A stretch of DNA of 64,000 bases from Todiramphus chloris collaris (lineage: Eukaryota > Chordata > Aves > Coraciiformes > Alcedinidae), in NCBI GenBank assembly GCA_025345505.1, contig JANVCC010000073.1, positions 11,083,108-11,147,107 of the forward strand, given 5' to 3'. Shown one piece after another: positions 14,742-25,310 of this stretch. Each line of letters starts with the position of its first letter. The stretch's first letter is position 1. The notes under the pieces are model-generated. The model saw only the letters and a list, made by a program, of their open reading frames with translations. It was not told the origin of the DNA and made no database searches. The position numbers and the translations under genes are program-made.

Positions 14742-15512
14742 GTTTGTGTACTTGAACTGTGGAAACCAGAACTGGACACAGTAATCCAAATGTGGCCTCA
14801 CATGCATGTGAGTGCATTTACTCTGTGCACAGAGTAAAGAGGGAGGAGAACTTGCCTCAAACTGCGGCACACATTCTTCTTCGTGTATCCAAAGATACCG
14901 TTGGCCTTCTTGGCCACAAAAGCACACCGCTGGCTCACAGTTAACTTGCTATCCACTGGGAGTCCTTCTCCACAGAGCTGCTGTACAGCAGGTCAACTCC
15001 TAACCTGTACTGGTGCATGGAACTATTCCTCTCCAGGTGCAGAACCCTACACTTGGCCTTGTTGAACTTCATTAGGTTCCTCTCCACCAAACTCTCCAGT
15101 CTGTCCAGATCTCACTGAATGGCAGCACAGCATTGTGGTGTGTCACCACTCCTCCCAGTTTGATATCATCAGCAAACTTGCTGAGGATGCACTCCATCCC
15201 TTCATCCAGGTCACTGATGAAGATGTTGAACAAGACTGGATCCAGTACTCACCCCTGGGGAACTCCGCTAGCTGTAGGCCTCCAACTAGACTTTGTGCCA
15301 CTGATCGCAACCCTCTGAGCAATGTCATTTGCCAGTTCTCAATCCACCTCACTGTCCACTCATCTAACCCACACTTCCTGAGTTTACCTATGATGATTGT
15401 GGGAGACAATGTCAAAAGCCTTGCTGAAGTTGAGGTAGACAACATCCACTGCTCTCCCCTCATCTACCCAGCTGGCCATGCCATCATAGAAGGCTAAAAG
15501 ATTAGTTAATCA
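14742..15512 (-). mobile_element. CR1 LINE arm D: downstream RT part of interrupted copy
   Basis: Minus-strand CR1 coding remnant, read from 15500 downwards. It starts with the RT palm block (AFYDGMASWVDEGR, then DVVYLNFSKAFD, with the catalytic aspartate after YLNF changed to N), then a degraded VPQG block and FADDIKLGG (second catalytic Asp pair kept). It ends at a block reading DYCVQFWFPQFKYTN. It stops at about 14742 without the CR1 3' UTR or tail, so it is 3'-truncated. It is the direct continuation of the arm at 19086-19930: removing the DNA between restores one continuous RT segment. Confidence 0.85.
15504..15512. repeat. Target-site duplication, copy 1 (AGTTAATCA)
   Basis: The 9-mer AGTTAATCA lies directly next to the tail of the inserted CR1 and occurs again at 19086-19094 at the insert's other end. 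The last two bases could belong to the insert's tail repeat, so the duplication is 7-9 bp. Confidence 0.75.
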
Positions 15513-18440
15513 CAGAATCACAGAATCATTTAGGTTGAAAAAGACCCTTGGGATCATCATGTCCAACCATTAGCCCTACTCTACAAGGTCATCCCTAGAC
15601 CATATCTCCCAACACCACATCTAAGCACATCCAGGAATGGTGACTCAGCCCCCTCCCTGGGCAGACTATTCCATGATCTCACCACTCTTTCCATGAAGAA
15701 GTTTTTCCTAGTGTCTAGTCTAAACCTACCTTGTTTCAGCTTTAGGCCATTCCCTCTGGTTCTGTCACTAATTACCTGAGAGAAGAGACCAGCACCAGCC
15801 TCTCTGCAATGTCCTTTCAGGTAGTTGTACAGAGTGATAAGGTCTCCCCTCAGCCTCCTCTTCCTCAAACTAAACAGACCCAGCTCCTTCAAATGATCCT
15901 CATATGATCTATTCTCCAGTCCCTTGACCAGCTTCATTGCCCTCCTCTGCACCTGCTCCAGCAGCTCGAGATCTCTCTTGTACTGAGGTGCCCAAAACTG
16001 GACACAGTACTGGAGGTGAGGCCTCACCAGTGCTGAGTACAGGGGGACAATCACATCCCTACCTCTGCTGGTCACACTATTTCTAATACAGGCCAGGATG
16101 CCGTTGGCCTTCTTTGCCACCTGGGCACACTGCTGGCTCATATTCATTTGCCTGTCTATTATAACCCCCAGATCCCTCTCCACCAGACAGCTCTCCAACC
16201 ACACTGTCCCAAGCCTGTAGTTTTGCATGGGGTTGCTGTGGCCCAAGTGCAGGACCTGGCACTTGGCCTTGTTGAAACTCATACCGTTAACAGTGGCCCA
16301 GTGATCCAGTCTTATCTAAGTCTCTCTGGAGAACCTCCCTATCCTCACGCAGATTGACACACCTGCCTAACTTGATGTCATCTGCAAATTTACTGATGGT
16401 AGACATCAACAAAGATGTTAAATAGAAATGGCCCCAGCACTGAGCCCTGAGGAACACCACTTGTGACCTGCCGCCAGTTGGATTTATTACCATTGGCCAC
16501 TACTCTCTGGGCCCGTCCATCCAGCCAGTGCTTGATCCAGCAGACTGTATTCTCATCCAGGTCATGAGCAGACAGTTTTTCCATTAGAAATCTATGGAGA
16601 ACAGTGTCAAATGCCTTCCGGAAGTCCAGGTAGACCACATCCACAGCCTTTCCCTCGTCCTATAATTGGGTCATCTTTTCATAGAAGGAGATCAGGTTCA
16701 CCAGGCAAGATCTGCCTTTCCTAAACCCATGATGACTGGGCCTGATCAGCTGGTTACCCTCTATATGGCTTGTAAGAGCATTCAAGACGATCTGCTCCAT
16801 GACCTTCCCTGGTACCCAGGTCAGACTAACAGGTCTATAGTTACTTGGATCCTCCTTTCTCCCTTTCTTGTAGATGGGCATCACATTTGCTAACCTCCAG
16901 TCCATTGGGATGTCCCCAGTTAGACAGGACTTCAGATAAATAATGGAAAGTGTCTTGGAGAGCATGTCCAACAGCTCCTTCAGCACCCTTGGGTGTAACC
17001 CATCCAGTCCCATAGATTTATGTGCATCCAAGTGGCATAGGTCACTAACCACCTCCTCTTTAATCATGATAACCTCATTCTGCTTTCCCTCCCTGTCTCC
17101 CAGCTTATGAGGCTGGATGTCCAGGGTATAGCTGGTTCCACTACTGAAGACTGAGGCAAAGTAGGCGTTAAGCACCTCAACCTTTTCCTCATCCTTTGTT
17201 ACGAAGTTTCCCTCTGCATCCAATAAATGGTGGAGATTTTCCCTAATTCTCCTTTTGTTGTTAATGTATTTGTAGAAACATTTTTAATTATCCTTAACAG
17301 CTGTAGCTAGGTTGAGCTCTAGCTGTACTTTGGCTCTCCTAATCTTCTCCCTGCATTTCTTCACAACATCTCTATAGTCTATAAGAGACCTGTCCTCTCT
17401 TCCAAAGGTCATAGACTCTCCTTTTGTTCTTGAAGTCCATCCGAAGTTCCCTATTTAGCCAGGCTGGTCTCTTTCCACACGTGCCTGTTTTTCAGCAGGT
17501 AGGGACAGCCTGCTCCTGCGCCTTTAAGACTACTCTCTTGAAGTATGTCCAGCCTTGCTGGACTCCTATATCCTTCAGCACAGCCTCCCAAGGGACTTTG
17601 TCAATCAGTCTCCTGAACAAGTCAAAGTTTGCCCTCCAGAAGTCCAAGGTAGCAGTTTTACTAACCCCTCTCCTTGTTTCCCTAAGGATTGAAAACTCAA
17701 TCATCTCATGATCACTATGCCCTAGATGGCCTCCAACCTTTATTTCCCCCACAAGTTCTTCCCTGTTCACAAGGAGCAGGTCCAGGAGGGCACCTTCCCT
17801 GATTGGCTCATTTACCAGCTGCATGAAAAAGTTGTCCTCCACACATTCCAGGAATCTCTTGTATTGTTCTGTATCTGCTGTGTTGTACTCCCAGCAGATA
17901 TCTGGGAGGTTGAAGTCCCCCACAAGCACAATAGCAAGTGACTGTGAGATTTCTCTCAGCTGCTTATAGAAAGCTTCATCCATCTCACTGCTCTGATTAG
18001 GGGGTCTAGAGCAGACTCCCACAGCTATATCAGCTTTATTAGCTCTCAGCCTAATCCAAATGGACTCAACCCCATCGTCTCTATACTTGATTTCTGAGGT
18101 CTCAAGACATTCTCTAACATATAGGGCCACTCCAGCACCCCTCCTTCCCTGTCTGTCCCTCCTGAAGAGCTTGTAGCCTTCGATTGTAGCACTCCAGTTA
18201 TGTGTAGCATCCCACCACGTTTCTGTGATGGCCACTATGTCATGGTTTTATTGGTGCATCAAGGCTTCAAGCTCTCCCTGTTTGTTGCTCATACTGCGTG
18301 CATTGCTATAAATGAACTTCAGATGAGTTAATGATACCAGTATATTTTTGTGAGTGTGCCCCCCATTTCCTTCCAAACCCCTTTCAGGTGCTCCCATGCT
18401 TTCTAGTCTTTGTCTTGAATAAAGTGACAGGGCAAGAGTC
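15513..18440 (-). mobile_element. CR1 LINE A: near complete ORF2 plus 3' end
   Basis: The longest CR1 body in the window, about 2.93 kb on the minus strand. From 5' to 3' it has a short ORF2 leader, the endonuclease, a linker, the reverse transcriptase, the C-terminal region and the 3' end with two ATTCTGTG tail units (about 15513-15530). It matches the copy at 42938-43293 closely in its last 350 bp, including the C-terminal pattern [20 protein letters not shown], so both belong to the same subfamily. It forms the 3' part of the 3.57 kb insert that splits arms C and D. Upstream it abuts segment B (18441-19085). Confidence 0.93.
15581..18397 (-). pseudogene. CR1 ORF2 (endonuclease + reverse transcriptase), broken
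   Basis: Polyprotein that would nick target DNA and copy the CR1 RNA into it (target-primed reverse transcription). I place the start at ATG 18395-18397 (MGAPERGLEGNGG). The APE-type endonuclease follows: FIYSNARSMSNKQ, the catalytic Glu in ITETWWD, GDFNLPDICWE, and the SDH motif in GHLGHSDHEMIEF near 17720. In the RT (about 17223 down to 16400) I see SNYRPVSLTWVPGKVMEQ, the first catalytic Asp in [29 protein letters not shown] and FADDIKLG. The C-terminal 233 codons (15581-16282) remain open. Breaks: TAA at 18248-18250, TGA at 17489-17491, a frame change with several stops in the linker (about 17220-17490), a stop after MTQL at about 16657, and a frameshift between the VPQG and FADD blocks. 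All the endonuclease and RT motifs I looked for are still readable, so decay is moderate. Confidence 0.93.
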
Positions 18441-19085
18441 TACACTAATCCCACCAAATTTCAGCAATAGCCACTATGTCATGGCTTTCTAACAGCACAG
18501 TGGCCTTTAATTCATCCTGTTTATCACCCAAGCTGTGTGCATTTGCATAAAGGCACTTCAGCTGGGCTGGCTGGATTAGCCTCTTGTGCGAATCCCCTTT
18601 GACTCCTAGGGGGTTTCCCACTGCATCATCACTGGCTTTCCTCAGGGTAACAAGTTGAGAGCCCTTACTAGGATTCCATTCCTCAGACCCTGATGTTCTG
18701 CCCCACTGTTTATCACAAGCAATCAAAACTGTAAGATTACTGACCCTCTCCCCCTTCAAATCTAGTTTAAAGCCCTGTCAATGAGCCCTGCCAACTCCTG
18801 CCGCAGAATCCTTTTCCCCCTCTGGGACAAGTGCATCCCTTTAGGTGCTCGCAGCTCAAATGCTTTGTATACTGATCCATGATCATAAAAAACAAAGTCC
18901 TGTCAGCAACAGCAGTCCCGGAGCCATGAATTGATCTGATGGCTCTTCCTATATATTCTCTCTTCCATAGCTGATGTCAGAGAGGTGGAGGAGAACACAG
19001 CTTGAGCTCCTGAACCCTTTACCAGCTGTCCCAAGGCCCTGAAATCTCTTTTAATTGATTGTGAACCTCTTATTGCTACATTGAA
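18441..19085 (-). mobile_element. CR1 LINE segment B: ORF1 end + ORF2 start
   Basis: Minus-strand CR1 segment from an internal point of ORF1 to the first residues of the ORF2 endonuclease. After the ORF1 stop (TAG at 18762-18764) an open stretch runs to 18445. It ends LKCLYANAHSLGDKQDELKA..., then HDIVAIAEIWWD, which parallels HLKFIYSNARSMSNKQGELEA... and HDIVAITETWWD at the start of copy A. B breaks off right after WWD and copy A's own ORF2 leader begins. B's residues differ from A's at many positions, so it comes from another copy or subfamily. Confidence 0.85.
18762..19085 (-). pseudogene. CR1 ORF1 C-terminal part, esterase-like (SGNH) domain
   Basis: Translating the minus strand from 19085 gives a reading frame of about 107 codons with a single internal TGA (in LRDCCC*QDF). 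It begins VAIRGSQSIKRDFRALG, passes KSHQINSWLRD and ends KGMHLSQRGKRILRQELAG, then LIDRALN and a stop. CR1 ORF1 proteins are known to carry an SGNH/GDSL-like esterase domain whose last block contains a DxxH pair. Here the histidine is kept (GMHLS) but the residue three before it is Lys, not Asp. The N-terminal part of ORF1 is missing. The assignment rests on pattern recognition, not on a database search. Confidence 0.75.
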
Positions 19086-19094
19086 AGTTAATCA
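19086..19094. repeat. Target-site duplication, copy 2 (AGTTAATCA)
   Basis: Second copy of the 9-mer, at the 5' end of the inserted CR1 (minus-strand sense). It falls inside the RT coding block GNS*LTNLL of the interrupted older CR1. Confidence 0.75.
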
Positions 19095-19930
19095 TGAATT
19101 CCCTTTGGTGCATCCATGCTGACTGCTCCTGGTAACCTTCTTTTCCTCCACATGCTTAGAGATGGCCTCTAAAATAAACTGTTCCATCACCTTTTCAGGG
19201 ATGGAGATGAGGTTGACTGGCTTGTAATTTCCTAGGTCCTACTGCTTTCCCTTTTTGAAGACTGGAGTGATATGGCTTTCCTCCAGTCCTCAGGCACCTC
19301 TCTATGACCTTTTAAAAATGATGGTTTAGCAGTAACATCAGGCAGTTCCGTCAGCACTCGTGGATGCATCCCATCAGGGCCCATGGATTTGTGGCTGTCC
19401 AGTTTCCCTAAATCTAACCCAATCCTCGTCAACCAAAAGAGAGTCTTCCTTCCTCCAGACTTTCTCTCTTACCTCAGAGGACTGGGATCCCTGAGGACTG
19501 GTCTTAGCAGTGACGACTGAATCAAAAAGGCATTCAGTAACTCCATCTTCTCTGTATCCTGTCATCAGGGCACCCACTTCATTCAGTAGCAGGCCCACAT
19601 TTTCCCCAGTCTTCCTTTTGCTACTGATGTACTTGAAGAAGCCCTTCTTGTTGTCTTTGACATTAATTGCCAGATTTAATTCCCAGAAGGCCTTAGCCTT
19701 CCTTGTTGCATCCCAGCATAATCTGGCAATGTCCATATATTCCTCCCAAGTGGGTAGTCCCTTTTTCCTCATACTGTGAACTTCCTTTTTCCATTTGAGT
19801 TTTTCCAGAAACTACTTGTTCATATATGCAGGTCCCTTGTCTCCTGTACTTGATTTTTACTTACAGGAATACATCAGTCTTGAGCTTTGAGGAAGTGATG
19901 CTACACTTCTCACTGTAACCACTGAGTAGG
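19086..19930 (-). mobile_element. CR1 LINE arm C: linker and RT start of interrupted copy
   Basis: Minus-strand CR1 remnant read from about 19930 downwards. First comes the endonuclease-RT linker (GLPTWEEYMDIARLCWDATRKAKAF, then DNKKGFFKYISSKRK, open as 132 codons at 19374-19772). The RT start follows (SHKSMGPDGMHPRVLTELPDV, VPEDWRKA) and then a degraded stretch to the block before LTNLL. It is 5'-truncated inside the linker. It continues at 15503 as arm D. More decayed than copy A, as expected for the older host element. Confidence 0.87.
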
Positions 19931-22810
19931 ACATCGGAGTAATTTTCTTTATATATAATTCTGCCATGATATATTCTTAACTTTTGAATACACACGCAAT
20001 GTGAACTCCAGCTTTATTTCTGTGATTCCTAGTCTTATCTCACAGTTTGGTTTTTTTTTTGTTTGCAACTTGTTTGTTTTTATAATAATAAATAATGAAT
20101 TGAGTTCTCTACAGTGGTATGTATATGGGCTAAGAAACTAAAATTTCATTTTACTCAGAGAATAATAGAGTTGTCTTAAAGCAAAAAAATCTTATGCTTG
20201 CCTATGTGTTGAATAAATTGGCCACTGTGAATCTTTCTTGCAAAACTGGGCATGTGTAGAGTCTCAGCCTTCACTGTAGCTTGCTTTTCAGTTTATTGAT
20301 AAATCCATTCTTGCTAGTCATCTCTTTATTATTCAGACAGATGCACTCCAGATGTTTTCTGGTATTTTGCAGACATTCATAATTCAGACTTTTTTATTTT
20401 TATATGTCGATGATTCATATGTAGAGAGCTTTTGATACAAATTTTCACTTGATTTTATTGCTTTGTTTTAAAGCAAGCACAGGGAATTAAAGCTTGAACT
20501 GCATGTTTGATTCAAGTGATATAAACCAAGTTGATCAGTGTGGAAAAATTATCACATTTTTTAAAATATTAAGTATGGAATAACTGTCACAGATCTTAAA
20601 ACAGAAGTGTAATAGATGAGGTAATAAAATACACATAAATCCTCTTAGTAACCTCAACATTAATTTGAGCTCAGTACACATCCAGTGGGATCTGGGCCAG
20701 TTTCTTTGGGTCAAGTTTATACTTAGTGGTGACAATAGGAAAGGCAGCAAAGACTTGAGTCTAGACTGTACTTACAGGTTAGGATTTCTGGTGTTTGACA
20801 GCAGTGGTGCCATTATCAATTCTTTAAATATACACCACATATTTGAGGGAAGAATCTCCTTGATAAGCTTTGGTGTTGGGCCAGGGAAGAGCACACTGCA
20901 GGTTGCTTTATTCACCTTTGGACCAGGTTTTCCCTACTGTCCTGGCAGCTGTCAGGATTGGAGTTGGTTTCTGGTATACTCCAGAGCATCAGTCTGAGCA
21001 GAGACAACTACTTAACTGAAACTAATCCCACCTTATTCAGATCACTGTGGAAAAAAATGCTTGCATATGTTAATTTCTATTAATGTATATTATAAATATA
21101 CAAGCATAAAAAAATGCAGCATTTCATGCCATAAATAGAAACCAGGAAACTAGGAAGCAAAGAGTTGGCAAATCACTAAGAAGTTAACAATTTTATGTTC
21201 TTTACCAATTTAGAGCATGTACTCTCCTAACTTATCCCATGTCATTAGAGTAAGTGAAACAGACCACTGACAACTCAACTTCCTGTGAGTAGTTGATGTT
21301 TTAAGATATTTGAAGTGAAGCGCTTAGTAAAATCCTGATCCTGTTGATTTGATGGTTATCATGGATTTGAATAAAGCCAGAGACACCCCTATTTTTGCAA
21401 AACCAGAGCTAAATTCTCTGTTGATTTACTGCTCTTTGGCCCTCAAGATTTATCTCAGATAAGCTAGCAGCAATGAAGCTGTATTGAAAATATAGTATTG
21501 CTCGTGATGTTCTTTAAACAAGCATAGGAGTGCACGTGGGAGAGGCTCTCGGCAGGCTGGTAATTACCGCTTGTCACTGTCACAGAAGTCTTGTCTTACT
21601 GTTGAGTCACAGAGTCAGTTAACTGTTGCTGAAAGATGAAGAGGTGGATATAAATGATGTAAGTGTTCATGAACAAATGCACTGTACCATGATACTGTCT
21701 GTCACTCAAATTCAGAGCATAGAAAATGTTTTTCCTTGCTAGAGGAACATGGTTTCAGCAGTTTGAGGGGGCTTTCTCATTCTTACATGCTAATGCATCC
21801 TAACAGACGTGATATACTGCAAAGATCTGAGGAAAAAACTAGCAGACATGGTCCAGGAATAACTTTGAGAGAGGTCATTCACACTAAATGTAAACAAAGT
21901 CTTGAAAGCCATAGAGTTGAAGGCAGAATTCCCTGAGACTTTAATGTAACCAGGGTTTCACTCTTGATTCCTAACCTGGACACTTGCTGCTTTCAAGCTT
22001 TGACATGTACTGTCTCCTTCCTTGCCTTTCCTTTCAACAGCAGTATTTGTACATCTTTGAAATAGAGCAATACAGCTGCTTCCATTCCATGGGTGAAGGA
22101 TTTGGGCAGAATCACACATAGTCTAGAAACAGCCCATGACAGCCTGGGAACAAAGCTTCTTCATGACTGGACTCTACTTCATCCTCTGCTTTGCTGCTGG
22201 GATCCCTGTTTTGATGATGGAGAGTAACTTGGCCCTACATTAGCTGATAACTGAAAGTGAAATTCAGCTACTTCTGTAGGAATTTATTATATTATTTTTT
22301 AAGAAACTCTTGAATAATTGGAAACTGAAATGAGCTTTCTGCGGAGTACTCTTTTAAAAATGAGTTATGTTGAAGTAACTGAATACTAGAGAGAAGTTGA
22401 ATAGCTAAAATGATTAGCTCTTCTGCCGTCAGTTATTTATTATATAAAGTAACAGGATATTTTCTTTATAGAATTTGATACTTCACTCAGGTATGCTAAA
22501 CAATACTGAAGTAAATAAAAGTGATCTAATGTTTCCTATTACTGCTTTCTCTAGACTTGTCTGGGAGATGATGTATGCATGCTTCATTTCTGTTTCATTT
22601 ATTTGTCTATAAGGACTGTTTTCCATTCTGTCCTGAATGTTTGAATGAGAAACTTTTCTCCTTCACAGTCTTGATGTATTCAAGTGCTTTTAATCATGAA
22701 GTTTTCTTGACCTCATCCTTAAGTTGATTCACAGGCATCTTGCCTTAACTTTGCTGATTTCACTCTTTTGTTTTTTATCAAATATGACTTTGTCTTATTT
22801 CACTTGTAAC
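19931..22810. other. Unique AT-rich DNA, no gene recognised
   Basis: No recognisable repeat or coding family. The 110-codon open frame at 20665-20997 (+) has mixed hydrophobic composition (ends FTFGPGFPYCPGSCQDWSWF) but no domain I can name. It is most likely a chance frame. Confidence 0.55.
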
Positions 22811-23459
22811 TGTGTGTGGGCAGTTGCAATTGCCCTGACAAAAATCTAATAAAGGTCAGGGCTCACCAGAGACATGTTAAAGATTGGTTCGGTGCCTCAG
22901 AGCCATTAAACAGTGCCTCACAGCAATTAACCAGCACCTCAGGGTCCAGGTCCAGGCTATGGTCCATCTTAGCCTGCCTTTGTCATGGGCTTGCCCACAA
23001 CTAATTAGAATAACCACAGTTCACACTTGACTAAGGTTTAAATGGAGCTCCACCAGAGAGCCAATTTTGAGTTCCCATGGAGCAAGTGGGCCTTGCAGTC
23101 AGACACTACCCTTGGATATATGGGACAATGTCCAAGGATACTTCTGTGGATTGAGTGAGCCTCACTTGCCCTTTGTTCAGTGAATATTTCTTCTGGATAG
23201 ATCCTTGAGTAAGCCCATTCCCCCTTTGGGTGCCCCTTTTTGGGAATTTTTCCCTTTATGTGTGGGTGCATGCACATTTTGATTCATCTTTCTAGAAACA
23301 GTATTGCTTAAACCTTAAGAATTGTACAGTACTATATTCCCAACTGACATCTGAACTTGTAATTTCATTCTGTCTGAAGGAGTGCCAAGTAACTTTGGTT
23401 ACAATAAATCTGCATTTTGGGTAGCTGCTGCTTTCTGTTTTATGGGTGCCTCCACAACA
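22811..23459 (+). mobile_element. Possible solo LTR (about 650 bp)
   Basis: A block of different texture from its AT-rich flanks. It starts TGTGTGTGGGCAG and ends CCTCCACAACA, so it has TG...CA boundaries with loosely complementary ends. An AATAAA at 23403-23408 sits 51 bases from the right end, where an LTR polyadenylation signal is expected, and is followed by T/G-rich sequence. Flanks read 'cacttgtaac' and 'ttgtgctttg', with no clean target duplication. It could instead be a fragment of another interspersed repeat or unique sequence. Confidence 0.35.
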
Positions 23460-23823
23460 TTGTGCTTTGTGATTGGTTTCATTGTTTAATGTTATTTAAC
23501 TTATATTTTTATATATATAAATAAAAAACATGCGTTTTTGACATGCACAGCTATTTTTTCCTGTGTTATCACAGAGGAATGTGGTCTATGATGTAGAGCA
23601 TACAGTTTTCAGAAGCGATTCTCAAAACAGTATATAATTTTCTGCAAAATAAAGTGACTCCTGTTGTTTTGCAGACCATCTCTATGCATATATTTCTTTT
23701 TTGCAATAAATGGAGTGAACTTTTTAGAGTATAAGTTATGTCCAAAAATAGACAGAAAGATGGGTTTATGTACTCAAATTGGACAGATATAATCACAGTG
23801 ATGGACAGTCAAACTGCAGATCA
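23460..23823. other. Unique AT-rich DNA
   Basis: Short AT-rich interval between the possible LTR and the next CR1. Contains 'atatttttatatatataaataaaaaa' type simple sequence near 23503-23530 and no gene. Confidence 0.5.
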
Positions 23824-25310
23824 TAAAATCATAGAATCATAGAATAGTTTCAACTGGAAGAGACCTTCAAGATCATCAAGTCCAACCTTTTTCCTAGCCC
23901 TGCCAAAAACCATAAACCATGTCCCTAAGCACAATATCTAACCACCTCTTAAACACCTCCAGGGATGGTGACTCCACCACCTCCCTGGGCAGGCCATTCC
24001 AATGCCTGACAGCCCTTTCTGTAAGGAAATGCTTCCTAATATCCAGCCTGAACCTCCCCTGGTTCAACTTCAGGCCATTTCCTCTTGTTCTGTCACTTGT
24101 CACCAGGGCTACAGACCAACTCCCAACTCACTACAACTTCCCTTCAGGTAGTTATGGAGGGCAATAAGGTCTCCCCTCAGCCTTCTTTTCTCAAGGATAA
24201 ACAGCACCAGATCCCTCAGCCTTTACTCATAAGACACATGCTCCAAACCCTTTACTAGCTTTGTATCCTCTTCAGCACCTCAACATCCTTCTTGTAGAGA
24301 GGGACCCAAAATGGGAAACAGTATTCGAGGTGCGGCCTCACCAAAGCTGAGTACAGAGGAATGATCACCTCCCTGCTCCTGCTGACCACACTATTCCTGA
24401 TCCAGGCCAGGATGCCATTGGCCTTCTTGGCCACCTGGGCACACTGCTGGCTCATGTTCAGGTGGCTGTCAATCAACACCCCCAGGTCCTTCTCTGCCTG
24501 GCAGCTCTCCAGCCACTCCTCCCCAAGCCTGGAGAGCTGCTGGGGGTTGTTGTGGCCCAAGTGCAGGACCCAGCATTTGGCCTTATTGAAACTCATGGAA
24601 TTGGCCTTGGCCCAGCGATCCAGCCTATCTAGATCCCTCTGTAGAGCTTCCCTACCCTCAAGCAGATCGACACTTCCACCCAGCTTGGTGTCATCTGCAA
24701 TTTTACCCAGGGTGCACTCTATCCCCTCATCCAAATTGATGAAGATGTTAAACAGGAGTGTCCCCAGTACTGAGCCCTGGGGGACACCACTCATGACTGG
24801 CAGCCAACTGGATTTAACTCCATTGACCACAGCTCTTTGGATTCATCCATCTAACTAGTTTTTCACCCAGGAAAGTGTATGCCCATCCAAGCCAAGAGCA
24901 GTCAATTTCTTTTATAGAACACTGTGGAAAACAGTGTCAAAATGCCTTGCTAATGTCAAGATAGACAACATCCACAGTCTTGCCTTCATCCAACAAGCAG
25001 GTCACCCTGCCACAGAAGGAGATGAGGTTTGTTAAACAGGACCTGCCCTTCATAAACGCATGCTGACTGGGCCTGGTCACCTGGCTATCCTTCATGTGCT
25101 GCATAATAGAACCCAGGATGATCTGCTCCATCAGCTTCCCTGGTACCAAAGTCAAACTGACAGGCCGGTAGTTCCCTGGATCATCCTTCTTATCGTCCCT
25201 TCTTATATATGGGTGTTATGTTGGCTGACTTCCAGTCTGCTGGTACCTCCCCAGTCAGCCAGGATTACTGATAAATGACGGGACAGCAGCCTGGTGAACA
25301 CTCCTGCCAG
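23824..25310 (-). mobile_element. CR1 LINE E: RT half plus 3' end
   Basis: Minus-strand, 5'-truncated CR1 of about 1.49 kb. On the plus strand it begins with the complement of the tail ('aaaatcatagaatcatagaatag', ATTCTATG-type units). Read in the coding direction it enters in the RT finger region (LAGVFTRLLSRHLS, about 25310), continues through the RT palm and ends with the tail. The ATTCTATG tail separates it from copy A (ATTCTGTG tail), although the C-terminal coding blocks are alike. Confidence 0.93.
23894..25300 (-). pseudogene. CR1 ORF2, reverse transcriptase remnant
   Basis: RT of the 5'-truncated copy. Readable blocks are RPSQHAFMKGRSCLTNLISF, VDVVYLDISKAF (first catalytic Asp), [17 protein letters not shown] and IADDTKLGG (second catalytic pair, with Ile where Phe is usual). 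Next comes a long open C-terminal stretch of 191 codons (24255-24830, [38 protein letters not shown]), then 69 codons (23894-24103) ending near the natural C terminus. Frameshifts separate the three open pieces (around 24104-24254 and 24831-24936). No endonuclease part is present. Confidence 0.9.

Noticed and set aside
18441..19930. Idea that arm C and segment B are one continuous CR1 element
   Set aside because: Arm C encodes the linker and RT, which lie downstream of the ORF1 end and ORF2 start found in B. The order is wrong for one element, and the TSD at 19086 separates them.
24361..24858. 165-codon plus-strand open frame
   Set aside because: Antisense shadow of the CR1 reverse transcriptase on the minus strand.
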